Shown here one piece after another: positions 22,181 to 34,721 of a stretch of 64,000 nt of DNA (position 1 is its first letter; each line of letters opens with the position of its first letter). The stretch is from Papio anubis (Eukaryota; Chordata; Mammalia; Primates; Cercopithecidae), in the NCBI RefSeq assembly GCF_008728515.1, contig NC_044980.1, positions 32,814,290 to 32,878,289 on the forward strand, written 5' to 3'. Below the pieces are notes generated by a model, which was not told the origin of the DNA, ran no database searches, and saw only the letters and a list, made by a program, of their open reading frames with translations. The position numbers were made by a program, and so were the translations under genes.

Positions 22181-22924
22181 AACAATAGAATTCTGTTAAA
22201 AACCAAGCTAATGAGATTTTAATGACTACAATTCCTAAAAAGTTGGGTCTTTTTACAGCTATGCTTACAAAACTGGATGGAAAAAGGAAAACAAAAGAGA
22301 ATCATCACTTATCACGCTCAGAGTTCTCACAGATAGGACACAGCGAGTTTGTTATTTGAGATGCAATTCCTTTGACTCTCTGACAGTGGCAAAGCACCAC
22401 ACAGCTGCCCCAGAAAAGCCACAATGAACTGCATCTTTTCACATGCAATTGCAGGAACAAGAGGAAAGAAAACCAGTTCCACCCAGAGGTACGGATAAAG
22501 AAAAGGACCCTCCCAAGGAGGCCACATGGTAAGTGACCATGGAGAGCATCACTCGGTTGGAAAGGCAGGCAAGTTATTAGCTTAGTCTTGGCCTTCCTAT
22601 TTAATGCAGGACAGTGGTAATGTTTAACAAACCCTGGCTGTAGTGACAAGCCTGGGATCTGATGGAGGAAATCCAATTGAAAAGCAGCCAAGAGAAACAA
22701 CAACCTAGAAACAGACGTTCCAGCTACTAGGATGCGTACACATTTAACCTGAATTACATGTAGGTGGGGTGGGATGAGAGCATTCATTCTAAGCGCTCTC
22801 TAGAGATTTCACCTCCTCCTCCATATAGATATTGTCAAGTGCAGTTATAGCCATCCATGTTAGTTTTGTCAAATTCTCAGCAATTTCTTTAAAATAAGAT
22901 ATTAAAATAATAACAGCTTTAAAA
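22181..22924. other. Intron, nothing recognised
   Basis: A 160-codon minus-strand open frame (22305-22787) has no family features and no splice context. Judged chance. Confidence 0.5.
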
Positions 22925-23560
22925 GTGCCAACAAGGAGGGGTTGTCATACTAAATAAATGTGGTTGGAATAATTGATTATTCCTAACGAAAATGGATTCC
23001 TACTTTATACCTCACACAAAAATAAATTTAGGTGGGTTAAACTCCCTATGTGAAATTCAAAATTCTAAAACTTTTAGAAGAAAATATAGGATCATATCTA
23101 TATATAGGATAGAAAAGTATTTTTAGTTAAGACACCAAAAGCACAAACTTTAAAGGAAACACAGACAAACTCATTATATTAAAAATTTAACTTTTTTTTT
23201 TTTTTTTTTTTTTTGAGACAGGTTCTTATTCTGTTGCCCAGGCTGGAGTGCAGTGGCAGGATCTCGGCTCACTGCAGCCTCAACCTCCTGGGCTCAAGTA
23301 ATCCTTGTGCCTCAGCCCCCAGAGTAGCTGGGACTACAGCGACGTACCACCACCACACCTGGCTACATTTTGTAATTTTTGTAGAGACAGAGTTTCACCA
23401 TGTTGTCCAGGCTGATCTCGAAATCCTGGGCACAAGTGATTTCCTGCTTCACAAAGTGTAATATTTCTGCTTAATATGAGTTCTACTCAATGTAAATAAG
23501 TCAATGCAAACAAAGTTTAAAAGACAAGGCAAAGACTAGAACAGAGACTTGCAACATTTT
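22925..23560 (+). repeat. L1M fragment split by an Alu
   Basis: Late ORF2 sequence (attctaaaacttttagaagaa, caccaaaagcacaaacttta) at 22925-23191 resumes at about 23462-23560 (gcaaacaaagtttaaaagac). Confidence 0.7.
23192..23461 (-). repeat. Alu, reverse, lacking its 5' end (AluJ-like)
   Basis: Starts with a T24 run, then gagacaggttcttattctgttgcc. The far end stops in the region cacaagtgatttcctgcttc. Many diagnostic differences suggest an old copy. Confidence 0.9.
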
Positions 23561-23728
23561 TGGTTCATATTGTCCTTCAGGTTTCAGTCATTTTTCATGC
23601 GGCCTCCATGCAAAATAAGACATTTAACAGTTACATTCATTAAATAATTCAGTCCTAACTTATTAAAGATTTATGGTCCAACAACTTAGTAGCCATCTGA
23701 AAAAATAATACATATAAACTGAGAAACA

Positions 23729-24048
23729 GGCAGGGCAAGGTGGCTCACGCCTGTAATCCCAGCACTTTGGGAGGCTGAAGCGGGTGGATCACCTGAGGTA
23801 GGGAGTTTGAGACCTGCCTGACCAACATGGAGAAATCCTGTCTCTACTAAAAATACAAACTTAGCCAGGTGTGGTGGCGCATGCCTGTAATCCTGGCTAC
23901 TCGGGAGGCTGAGGCAAGAGAGTATCACTTGAACCTGGGAGGTGGAGGTTGCGGTGAGCCAAGATCTAGCCATTGCACTCCAGCCTGGGCAACAAGAATG
24001 AAACTCTATCTCAAATAAACAAAAAAAAAAAAAAAAAAGAAAAAGAAA
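23729..24048 (+). repeat. Full-length Alu (AluS type)
   Basis: Begins ggcagggcaaggtggctcac and ends aaactctatctcaaataaac with an A-rich tail of about 40 bp. Confidence 0.93.
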
Positions 24049-24399
24049 AAAATACTATTTTTGTTTCATTTTAAACTAACTTACGTTGATGAGATGTGTG
24101 AATCTATTGGATATTGTACAATTTTTCAAATCTTGGAATGAGACTAGATGCCATATTTCCGGTTTCATGTTGATTTTCAGGTGGTAATTGATTTTTTAAT
24201 CAAAGCAACCACTGAAAAACCAGTTTCACAAACATAGAATGTCATTGAAAAGAATGTAGTATGACTTAACCTTGAACTACCTCGAGCTAATAGTAGACAC
24301 ATGATGTCCAAGAAATGTGTTAACTCTTACTGTGTTTCCCTTTAACATTTCATTGTTTCCCTGGAAAATTTAAAATATTCCATGGCACCCTATAAGTTC

Positions 24400-25160
24400 A
24401 CAGATTTACCCCTATAATATGCACAGACTGTATGACCTAGGAATTTTACTTTTAGATATACATATTAAAGAAGCCCAAATATTGAGGTAATAAGGGAATA
24501 ATCATAAGGTATTCATTACAGAATTGCAGAAATATTTATAGCTGCAAAATAGTAGAATGTATAAATAAGTCATGATATATTCATGCAATAGAATAGTACA
24601 CAACCCTTAAAATAAATGTATGAGAGATGGGCACAGTGGCTCATCCCTGTAATTCCAGCACTTTGGGAGGCCAAGGCAGGCGGATCACTTGAGGTCAAGA
24701 GTTTGAGACCAGCCTGGCCAACATGGTGAAACCCCGTCTCTACTAAAAACACAATAATTAGCTGGATGTGATGGTGCATGCCTGTAATCTCAGTTACTTG
24801 GGAGGCTGAGGCAAGAGATCGCTTGAACCCAGAGGTAGAAGTTTCAGTGAGCCAAGATCTTGCCATTCCACTCCAGCCTGGGCAACAGAACAAAAAAGTA
24901 CTGGAGCTACTTTAATCAATGTGGATTTATCTCAAAAGCATAATGTTGAGGGAAAAAAAGACAAAGCATGGTATAGTGCATATGATACTATTTGCAGAAA
25001 GCTTAAATGCCTGAGAAACAATCCTATATAATGTGTATGGCTACACATATGTATAGTAAAAGTATTTAACCATATACATAGAATAATAAACACTAGTTTC
25101 ATGACCCTAGTGAACTTTGGGGAAAAAGTGAAGGAAGTGGAGGTGGAATGCGCTTCTTGA
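24400..25160 (+). repeat. Old L1 3' region split by an Alu
   Basis: Parts at 24400-24625 (ggaattttacttttagatat, aatagaatagtacacaaccc) and 24898-25160 (ggatttatctcaaaagcataatg) follow the L1M 3' end. A T18 run follows near 25175. Confidence 0.7.
24626..24897 (+). repeat. Alu inserted in L1M
   Basis: gagatgggcacagtggctcatcc through ctccagcctgggcaacag, with a tail reduced to caaaaaagta. Confidence 0.92.
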
Positions 25161-25339
25161 TTGTAGTTGTGGGATTTTTTTTTTTTTTTTTTGTCTTTAA
25201 TAGTAAAGATTGAAACAAACAACAAAATGGTAAGAGCAATAAAGCTGAGTGGTTAGTACAAAGGAATTTGTTACTACATTCTCTATTTTGCTAGCATGTT
25301 TGAAATGTTTCTCAGTAAAACTAAAATAACACAATAATT

Positions 25340-25860
25340 TAAAATTAAAATGATTGCTACCACCTCTTTGTAACCCATTTAGTATGGAAATCAATTTGGC
25401 AATAAGTTAATATTATCTGGTAATTTGGTGTAAGTCAATTATCAGAATATTTATATTCTTTGAACCTAGAAATTTCACATAGAAATTAAAACTCAGGAGA
25501 CCATTTTTTAACACAGGTCCCCAAATGCTCATCAGAAGAACAGCAATAAGGAATTGGTTAAGGAAATTTTGCTTTATCTTTTCAGCAAATTAAATGCATC
25601 TTTAAAATTGATAGCTATGAAGATTGTATAACACCTGAAAAAGTATCCCTATTGTGATAAGCAAAAATACATGTGTGTCATGTACATAAATGCATCTGTA
25701 TGCACACAACTTATACATCTATGATTAGAAAAAAATGCATTGAAAGGAAAGAAAAGTAGCAAAAGTGCATGTGTTAGGGTGGTGACAATTTTTCATGTTT
25801 CAGTAATGTGTTTAACTTACTTTTAAAGTTAAGCTTAAAGTTTTAGCTTAGATAAAATAA
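25340..25860 (+). repeat. Old L1 3'-end-like sequence
   Basis: gtatggaaatcaatttggcaa, cctagaaatttcacatagaa, and the ggtccccaaatgctcatcag block follow the ancient L1 end. Subfamily uncertain. Confidence 0.5.
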
Positions 25861-27234
25861 AAATCCACCACTGAATGATTCAGTGTTTCAGGCAACATTC
25901 CAATGTTATATTAGCAATGTGTGTCCTGTGTGAATAATAGCATTTCATCCTCTCTGTTTGAGAATATTACAGTAGATATGCTGTCTTTCTTCTTTGCCAG
26001 AGTTAAGATTCGCCCTCACTCAAACAAACAGTGAGGCTGAAGTTCAGGTGAGTATGTGAGCATTGTGATCTTTCCCATTAAGGCTTAGTAATCAGAGTGA
26101 CATTTACCTAGGTAGGTGGAGGTGCTGCTGAAGGCCTAGGCTGTAACAAAACCAAATGTCTGATTTACATCTGGTAAGAGTGTCCAATTTTCTAGCTGAC
26201 TTCAGATGTCTTTTTAAGATCACTGCACACGTCAGCCACTTATCTCTTGATTCCTGGTGTTCTGAAATATTGTCTGTGTGATGCAAAGGGTCCATTCTAT
26301 CTTGAAATAGAAGAGGGTGGAGGATGTTCTCTTGTTTCTTTTGGGAGTCCCTACCATCAGCACTGGCTGTTTCATTCCATGGTGTCCTGGGACAAATGAC
26401 TTAGAGCTTAAACTTGTACTTCATAGAAAGAGGAGAACAAAGGGGATGACAAATCGACAAAGTATTTATATCTATAGTCACAATGACTTCATTTTCCTCC
26501 CATTGCTCCTCAGGGGAAATTTTTTTCACCTACTTATTTTCTACTTAAATTGCCTTTGCCTAACTCTAGGCCCAGCCCCCAACCCTGGGCAGTGGTGGGC
26601 AGTACATTTGGAAATGCTAGAGGCAGCAGTAGGAATGGCAGGACTGACTCTCCTATCAACACGGCTCATGGCTGCTGCCACTGACTGCACCTTTGACCTT
26701 GATAGATTTCCAGAGGGTTAGTTAGCATTGTTAAAATATCACACAATTTAGAATGAACGTTTTATTTTTATGAATTCTAAAAGGTAACCTTGGCTTTCTG
26801 TGCTGAAATGGGGAAAGAAAGAAGCTGATAATATAAAAATTGTTTATAAAGTTGATGGTGCACAACTCTCAGGGGTGGGAAAGCCAGTGAGCAGGTGCTG
26901 GCATGTGAGAGGGAAGCCTGTAGGGGAGTAGGCCATGGTCTTCTGGTCCATTCACTGCTTCACTTTTCTTCCCTTTTGCTACATCACCAATTCTGGCACA
27001 TCACTCTATAGCTGCCCTAGTCTTGCAGGTTGCAGTTATACGCTAGAGGCAAGAAGTTTCAGAACAGACTTAGACGTGACCCAAAGGAGAAAGAGAGGTA
27101 GAGGCTTTTGCATATGGTGATATTACTAAAGCCCCCTAAATGAATGATATAGCCCCATGTATTGAACAGGCCCTGACCCCTGCCTTCATAGGGTTTGGGA
27201 AAGTTCATCCAGCACTGCAGCAGAGAGATACCAT
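25861..27234. other. Intron, nothing recognised
   Basis: Includes a 134-codon open frame (26317-26721) without domain features. No repeat family recognised. Confidence 0.45.
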
Positions 27235-27576
27235 GCTCCTCAAATGTCCATGTACTCCTCCATAATTGCTAGCCTCCCTTTGCAGTTAGATGGTACCCAT
27301 GTGACTAACACCAACCAATGAGATGTGAGTGGAAGTGACTTGCAGCACTTTCAGGCCAAGGCTGTCAAAAGAGCCAGGGTGCCTCTCCCAGCTTTCTTTC
27401 CTTACGGGGCAAGCTGGAAGCCATGTGTTTTGTATGTCTTATGTAGGAAATGAAGCAGAGTCTTCTAACCTGCTTCAGGCATACAATGGGTTAAAAATCA
27501 ACCTTCATTGTGTTGAATTACTAAGATTTCAATGTTTTTGTTCTTGTGGCAGAACTTATCTCATCCTGACTAATAC
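27235..27576 (+). repeat. MLT1-family LTR (ERVL-MaLR)
   Basis: accaatgagatgtgagtgg, gcaagctggaagccatgtg, ttcattgtgttgaattactaag and the final catcctgactaataca follow the MLT1 consensus. Confidence 0.85.
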
Positions 27577-28089
27577 ATGGCAGCAAGTGAACCTCTCCAG
27601 TGCTTGATTTTGTGAGAGTAAGCTGCTGCCCTGCTATATGTGTAAAAACAGATAAACAGGAGATGGAGAAGGAGCACTGGGTTAGGAATCAGAAGAGCTG
27701 GTTGTAGTTTGAATTTGACCAAGATTTATGGTACACATTTGAGGAGTTGTTCCACTTTTGTGGTGCTCAGGTTCTCAACCAGAGCAGTGGTTGTTAATGC
27801 TTTTTGTTCGACATGTAACGAACCCTTCAAACAAAGGTTTTACGGAAAACTTTTATCAAAGTTTTTATCAGCTCTATAAAAGGCCAGTATATAGAGCTGG
27901 TAAAAGAGAAAAACTGCCTCTCTTCAAACCATGACCCTGCAGGCTCACTGTCCACAGAGGCCCCTGGCCATCTCAGTGGAGCCCTGCAGATCCATGGGCA
28001 GACAGCACAAAGCAAATCACTGGTGTAATTGCCTCTATGACCTGCTCTGAGGCTGGCATGGTTTCATAGTGACAGCGGCTGTTTCTCAC
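27577..28089. other. Intron, nothing recognised
   Basis: Sequence just downstream (in transcription) of exon 28090-28228. No repeat named. Confidence 0.45.
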
Positions 28090-28228
28090 CTGTCCCGCAG
28101 GTCACACTGCACTCTGTCCAGCGGCCGTACTGCCAGAAGTACATCTGCTGCTCAACATCATTGTCGAGGCCATCTTTCTGGATTGTGTACTCATACTTGA
28201 TGCCAGGGTTAGTCACCTGGAATAGAAG
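28090..28228 (-). CDS. ADAMTS12: ADAMTS12 exon: spacer end and start of second TSP1 repeat
   Basis: 139 bp: 46 codons plus one base, starting in phase 0. The acceptor is ccttttag and the donor gtgaga. The peptide starts LLFQVTNPGIKYEYTIQK (spacer end), passes DNDVEQQMYFW, and enters the TSP1-2 repeat with QYGRWTECSVTCGTG. CSVTCG fits the O-fucosylation consensus. It is followed by the largest intron in the window (24.4 kb), which contains the full-length L1. Confidence 0.96.
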
Positions 28229-28579
28229 CTAAAAGGCAAGAGAGGGGTCATGTCAGACTGTCATGACTTTATACTGTAAGCCAGTCATGTAAAAACACCA
28301 CACGATGTCAGTCATCTAAAATTAGTAATGGGAGCATGCATTGGAACAAATGCCATTAAATAGATCTATACCTATGTCTGTGTCTAAGTTCATAACTATA
28401 TGTCCACCTCTACCTCTGTAGCTATATATTCTCCTCTAATTATATTCTCTCTAATTATTTCTTGGCTGGATTCCCGTGGGAATTTCAGTTCACATAAATG
28501 GGGAGATCAAATCATATGGGGAGTACTTTGTGGAAATGGCGAGGAGTGTCCTTTCCAACAATAGGCTGATAGGTTACTT

Positions 28580-28740
28580 TGTGTTCTTACGTACTTACCA
28601 GCTTTGTGAATATAGGTAAGTGCCATAGTTTGCCTATATACAAAGTGGGGATAATAAATAGTGTCTATTTGTAGGATTGTTCTGAGGGTTAAATGAGTAA
28701 ACACATGTAAAGTGGTTAGAACAGTGCCTCAGTGAATGTC
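28580..28740 (+). repeat. MIR SINE
   Basis: cttaccagctttgtgaatat, aaagtggggataataaatag, gtaaagtggttagaacagtg in MIR order. Confidence 0.8.
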
Positions 28741-29634
28741 AACTTGTATGATGTTTGTTATTGTTGTCTTATGATGGCTTTCCCTACCTCTCAGGCTATT
28801 CAGTACCTTTAACAGATAGTAGTTCTGAGCTGACAATGGTCATGGGCTTTAGCTCAGCGATGCTGCTCTTGGGATCTTCCCCTTACTTCCGTCTCCTGCA
28901 GGCAGTCTACTCATCACATGTTTAAAATGGATTCACCTTAAACATAGAGGCAGTGGGTTGGTTGCTCCCTGGGGAAGCAAAGTCTCCTGACACTCACGGA
29001 TCACAGCTGCCATGCTTGACCTTCAGCTTCTGTGAGCGCTCTGATCTCTGGCTCGAAAAAGATGTCTCTCTAACTTTAGACTGTGGCTGGATCTAACTCC
29101 TTGGTCATCTGTCATCCTCAATCTGCTTTGCTGCTATTGGTATATCCATTCCACTCCTTGTCTACAGTTCTGTGCCCAGTATGAAAGACAAATTTCTTGT
29201 ACCTTTGAAGAGCACATATTGTATTCTAACTCCTCCTTCCAGCAAGAATTTCACAAAGCCAAATGCTTTGCTTCAGGACAACACAGAGTAACATGTCAGT
29301 TTATCCTCACTGCTGGAAAGCTACTTGGAAACCCGTGCCACAATGACAATAGACTTGAGGAAAAATCACCCTCAAATAAGTCAGCCCAGAAGCTGAACTC
29401 AAACCTCCCAGTGGCTGGTTTTAGAGCACCTTGCATTTTGTTTTGGGGGTTTCAGCAATATCTAGGCAATAAAGGATTAACAGCACAAACTAATATCTCA
29501 TTCCCCTCCCTGCTCCTTGCTAAAAGAGGTTTTAAAGATTCTTACTTGATGTCACCTAGCAAATACCTAGGGGGAAAAATGAGAAGTATTCTAACCAGTA
29601 CACATGTCAGCAGTTTCCCTCCTTTCTGCATTAC
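28741..29634. other. Short intron body, nothing recognised
   Basis: Rest of the 1.4-kb intron between the spacer exons. No repeat or extra exon recognised. Confidence 0.5.
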
Positions 29635-29879
29635 CTGGATCCATACAGACTCATTGGTGGGACCTGTGGCCATCAGCTTTTCCAGATCTCCTTTCCTGTC
29701 ATACTGAAAGACGGTCCCTGCCAGCTTATAGTTCCCGTTCCACTGGATAATAAACCCTCCATTCAGGTAATATTTTTCAGGGTCTTCACTCCTGATGGCC
29801 AGGAAATTTCCAGCTCCCTCAACTTCCATTACTCTTATGTCCCTTGCTCCTTTCGGAATGAGCCCAATGTCAACATAAC
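29635..29879 (-). CDS. ADAMTS12: ADAMTS12 exon: spacer domain
   Basis: 245 bp: two bases completing Gly, then 81 codons, ending in phase 0. The acceptor is tccttag and the donor gtaatg. The peptide starts YVDIGLIPKGARDIRVMEVE, goes through AIRSEDPEKYYLNGG and ends in NESVWIQ. This is the cysteine-free spacer, a beta-sandwich that contributes exosite binding in ADAMTS enzymes. NES may be N-glycosylated. It is the longest exon in the window. A 162-codon open frame on the opposite strand (29219-29707) overlaps it and is judged to be chance. Confidence 0.97.
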
Positions 29880-30655
29880 CTAAGGAGAGAAGACACAATC
29901 ATGAAAGAGGCACGCCAGCTTCTCAGCTGAATGCAAACTGTTTCTGACGCATTGTTCATCCTCTTTCCAGCCTCCCCATCATTTAGTGCCCTTGCTGGAT
30001 AGCCACTGGGATTGGCAGAAGCACTAATTATGGGGGATTTTCGAGAACTTGGACGGGACCAGAATTCTCAGGAGTTTTGTGACTCAATATGTGCCTGGTT
30101 TTGTAAGGAGGGGTGAAATAAGTGCAGATTGGACTCTGAAGCTTTTGTGGTTCATCTAGCATTTATTTTTCTGTAATTTTATGTTGATAGTTCAAAACCC
30201 TAAAGCTCCTTGCTAGCTTCCTGCTAGTATTTCTGCTTCCCCCCTTGTGGCTATTAAATTAGACTTCCTAAACATTGCGTTGGATACATACTTTACCTCA
30301 CCCCCGCTTTGCCAGCAGGTTAAAGACAGACTCTTAGAAGTAATGTAATCCTAGCTTCCATTCATTAAGAAAATCCTAGAGGGAATCTCAGATTGTCACC
30401 TGGCTATCTTTAATACAGCCTGTTATGAGGAACTCAACTCTGAGTACAGCCTTTTATACTGTTGGACAATTCTATTCATTAGAAAGTTTTCTTTCTCATT
30501 TTTTCTTTTATATATTGCTGAAATAGCAATTTATAATTTATTCTCATGTGTTCTAATTCAGCCTTCCGAAAAAGCGTCATATGTTGACATTTACTTAAAG
30601 ACAACAATCAACTCTAGCCACAGTCTTATTCTTGTTTAATGGTCATTATGGTAAG
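29880..30655. other. Intron, nothing recognised
   Basis: Contains the acceptor region of the spacer exon. No repeat recognised. Confidence 0.5.
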
Positions 30656-30990
30656 AGGCATACTGGTGATAAAAGGAATGAACGCTTAGCAGTTGCCAGT
30701 GTTTGCCAGGTTCTATGCTAAACATTTTATGCATTCACCTTATTTATGCTTCTTGAGAACCAATACCTCATAAAATGGAAAGAACATGGACTTGGAGGTT
30801 GGCATGGTGAAAGGAGTTCTGGGGCAATGGGAGTTGAAAGACTTGGATTCTAGTCTCTGCATTTCTGCAAATCCGCTCTATGACTTTCATTGATTCATCT
30901 AACTTTTTGAATCTCATTGCACAGAAGGGAACTGAATGATGACGTCTGCGGTCCCTCTCAGCTCTAATAGTCAGTGATTTTCCTCTTTTG
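30656..30990. repeat. Two adjoining ancient MIR-type fragments
   Basis: 30670-30760 reads the reverse MIR tail (gccaggttctatgctaaac). 30775-30990 reads forward (gaacatggacttggagg, agacttggattctagtctc, ggtccctctcagctctaat). Confidence 0.6.
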
Positions 30991-31756
30991 TAAGCTAACT
31001 ATTCTTTGTTCTTTCAGCTTTTTTAAAAAAATATATAAAATACAGTTTTAAGACGCTGAAGATCTTGGTCATTTTTCCACTGGATATGCACTAGGTTATT
31101 TGGTCTGATGAGCAAGCCCTTCCTCTTTGTCACCTGAAAGTGCCTCAATTTCTTCATGTTCCTCTGGCATTAAAGAAGTATGGGATCCTGGGGGTCAAAC
31201 CCTGGACTGTCCAGCAAGAATAATTTGCTCTGAAACTGGATACAGATCACAACCTCAGCCTCATTTTTCAAATTGACAGCTCTCATCCAGAGGAACCAAA
31301 ATGTGGTTTGCGTAGTATTTAATTAAGTTCCATTTGGCTCTCAAAGACTCGTCTGGAACAGCTGATTAAAACCACTAATGTATAACCACCTTGGGGAAGA
31401 TATTGATCACATGTAATCGAGGCTAATGTTTTTAAAAAATAAATGCCCTTCGAGTGTTGCTATCTGCAGTCATATTCTTACTTAGGATGTTGCATGCCTT
31501 TTCATAGCAGAGCTCATGCAGGTAAATCAACTGGTATGAAATACTGTGTCTACTACCTTGCTCCTTGCTTTTAAAAAATGAAAACCGAAATAGAAAAAAA
31601 CAATAAACAACAGAGTTTGCTTTTTATTCTTCCACTTAAGAGAGAAAATCCAAAATTAGAGATATTTATTATGGGCAGATTGAAAGACGCATACTTAATT
31701 TACTGCTTCTGAATACCTTGTAGATAAAAGAAGGACCAGTAAGAATAGCTCCAAAG
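30991..31756. other. Intron, nothing recognised
   Basis: A/T-rich sequence up to the Tigger target site. No family named. Confidence 0.45.
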
Positions 31757-32079
31757 TACAAGTGACCCATCAGCAACATAGGGGTTAGGGCACCAAGTCC
31801 CTATGCAAGTAAAAAAATTTGTGTCTAAGTTTTCACTATCCCCAAACTTAACTACTTGACCAGAAGCTCTACCAATAGCATAAACAGCCCACTACTACAT
31901 ATTTTTTGTGTTATATGCATTATATATTGTATTCTTATGATAAAGTAAGCTAGAGAAAATAAAATGTTAAGAAATTCATAATGAAAATGTATTTGCTACT
32001 CATTAAGTGGAAGTGGATCATCATAAAGACCTTCATCCTTGTTGTCTTCATGTTGAGTAGGCTGAGGAGGAAAACGAAG

Positions 32080-34102
32080 AGGAGGGATTGATTCTTCTCT
32101 CAGGTAGAAAAGGTGGAGGAAGTGGAGATGGAGGAAGAGAGGCAGACACACTCAGTAAAACTTTGCAGAAATTCATTGTAATTTCTGTCTGACATTTTGC
32201 TTTTTCATTACTCTAAAAGTGTTCTATAAGGTACCAATCCTTCTTCTACCATTTGCTTTAGTTTCAGTGTCTGCATCATAGAAAAGTCTATGTCATAAAA
32301 TAAATCAAAAGCAGTCTTGAGTAAACAGAACCCTTCTGCTAGACTGTCCAATGTCTGTTTGTTTTCTGGCACTGTTTCTTCTCCATCCTCTTTCTGGGAC
32401 AGTCCTCTGGTCCTGGTTCGGAAGCACTCTCTTCATCAATTTGTCTTCTGTTAATTCCCCTGGTGTGGTGTCTAGCAACTCTTGAGTTTCTCCAAAATCC
32501 ATATCTTGAAACCTTTCACCCCCACCTTTTTCACATATTCACAATCTCTTTCATGATTTCCTTGATTGTCTCTGTTATAAGTCCTGTGAAGTCATCCACA
32601 ACATTGGGACACAGTTTTCTCCAGCAGAAATTTACTCTTGGGCTTCATGGCTTTCACGGCGTTTTCTCAGACAACAGCATCTTCAATGTTGCAATCTTTC
32701 CAGACTTTCATGACGTTTCTGTCAGAGTTCTCTTCCACAATGTTGACACTCCTTTCCAGAGTATTGGGTGTAATGAGCCTAGAAGATCCTTATGACCCTC
32801 TGATCTAGAGGCTGAATTAGAGACACTGTGTTTCAGGGCAAGTAGGCCACTTTGATGCCTTTGGTGCTTAACTCACGGAGTTTTGGGTAGCCAGGGGCAT
32901 TGTTCAATATCAAAAGAACTTCAAAAGGCAATTCCTTACTGGCAAGGTACTTCCTGACTTCATGGACAAAGCAGCAATGCATCAAATTCAGAAGAAGCAT
33001 TCTCATTGTCCAGGCCTTCTCCTTGTACAACCAAAAGACTGGCAGCTTGTGTTTATCTTTTCCCTTCAAGGCTGTTAGGTTAGCTCCTTAATAAATCATA
33101 AACCTGACGGCATTTGCACAAAACAATAGAGGTGGCCTATTCCTTCCTGCCTTAAATCTGGTATTCGTTTATCTTCTTTACTAGTAAATGTCCTTTTTAG
33201 CATGTTTGCCCCACAATAGGGCCACTTTCATCCACATTAAAAATCTGTTTAGGCAGATTTTTTTCTCTTCGAGGACTTTCTTAATGGCAGCTGGAGACTC
33301 ATCTGATGTCTCTTGCAGAAGCTGCTTCTTCTGTTATCTTGACATTTTTAAAACCAAACCTCTTTCAAAAATTATCAAATCATACTTTGCAGCTATTAAA
33401 TTATCCAGCTTTACATCCCTCTCCTTCCTTTTGCTTTAAGTTGTCATATAATGACTTTGCTTTGTATTTATTTATTTATTTATTGAGATGGAGTCTCACT
33501 CTGTCACCAGGTTGGAGTGCAGTGGTGAGATCTTGGCTCACTGCAACTTCCGCCTCCTGGGTTCAAGCGATTCTCCTGCCTCAGCCTCCCAAGTAGCTGG
33601 GACTACAGGTGCGTGCCACCATGCCCAGCTAATTTTTGTATTTTCAGTAGAGATGGGGTTTCACCATGTTGGCCAAGATTGTCTCGATCTCTTGACTTCA
33701 TGATCTGTCCGCCTCGGCCTCCCAAAGTGTTGGGATTACAGGCATAAGCCACCACACCCAGACAATGACTTTGCTTTATGTTGAATCATATCAGAGTCTA
33801 CAGGTGTGGTATGCCTTTCCTATAGCAGTCCTGCACTGATGTGAAAGCTGCATGAAAGATAAAAAGTTTCACAAAAAGTGCAAGGTTTTTGTACCTGCTG
33901 GCATAGCTGTAGTGATGGCTTTACAAATTTCCTTTTCTTTTTTTATAATGGTCCTTACACTAGATTCATTTATCTTGAAGTAGCAGACAGCTATATCTGC
34001 AGACCTCAATCTATGGTACATATCAAGCAATTCAGCTTTCTCCTGTAATGTCATGACTTTTCTCTGCTTCTTGGGAACATTTCCAGCATCACTTAGTGGC
34101 AC
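32080..34102 (-). pseudogene. Tigger2 transposase remnant
   Basis: Minus-strand pieces cover a pogo-like transposase: an N-terminal helix-turn-helix (PKKQRKVMTLQEKAELLDMY, INESSVRTIIKKEKEI) from ATG at 34102, a DDE core piece (33069-32833: DKHKLPVFWLYKEKAW, LLILNNAPGYP), and a C-terminal piece (about 32502-32305, ETQELLDTTPGELTEDKL). Frameshifts, stops and an Alu (33464-33763) break it. The catalytic Asp expected before NAPG is Asn (codon 32902-32904), so even the core would be inactive. Confidence 0.88.
33464..33763 (-). repeat. Alu inserted in Tigger2, reverse
   Basis: Complete Alu after a TTTA-repeat tail. A 14-bp target duplication aatgactttgcttt is at 33450-33463 and 33764-33777. The insertion postdates Tigger2. 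Confidence 0.95.
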
Positions 34103-34721
34103 TTTGTATAAATCCCATGGTGTTATTCAAGGTTTATGGTATTGTGCTAAACACAATGAAAAATATTCAAGAATTGCAGGAGATCACTTTTTACTGTGAT
34201 ATGCAATTTACTGGACAGATGATCTCCTCACATGGAAATGATGAGCATCACACAGCATTTTAAGCAGATATTTGCAACACTTGAGCTCACCACAATAGCA
34301 ACAGGAGGTGGCTATAAAATTATTATGGTAGTATAGTATTACTACAGTCACTTTTATGCAGTTATGATTTAATACTGCATCTTTGGTTTGATCACATTTC
34401 TCTCAATTGCAAATGGTGCCATGTATGGTCTATAAGTGTTTGTGTTCATAAGTTTTAGTAGATTTTAACTTTTTCTAATAGATTTGTGTATATTTTATGG
34501 TAGTAAATGATAAAAGAGACTAATATCTACATATATCTTACACATTCATAATATACCTGTTTCTTAATTTTTCTGATATATCTAGGCTACACAGTTCATC
34601 TGTGAGTTTCCTCACACTGTCACAAATCTCCAAAACATTTTTCAATATAGTTATTGAAAAACATCCTTATACTAACTGGACTCATTCGGTTCGACCCCAT
34701 GTTATTCAAGGGTCAGCTGTA

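Larger units (their letters stand above)
31759..34719 (-). mobile_element. Nearly complete Tigger2 (pogo-type) DNA transposon
   Basis: Left end caagtgaccc and right end, read inward on the minus strand, cagctgacccttgaataac form the terminal inverted repeats. TA dinucleotides flank both ends (31757-31758, 34720-34721). Without the nested Alu and its duplication the element is about 2.65 kb, close to the 2.7 kb of Tigger2. Known blocks such as ttaagtggaagtggatcatc near the left end support the family. Confidence 0.9.

Noticed and set aside
22305..22787. 160-codon minus-strand open frame
   Set aside because: No recognisable domain, biased composition or splice sites. Length is not exceptional for 64 kb of six-frame search.
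29219..29707. 162-codon plus-strand open frame over the spacer exon
   Set aside because: Lies antisense to a well-supported ADAMTS12 exon, has no domain features and opens with a non-ATG codon. Chance frame.
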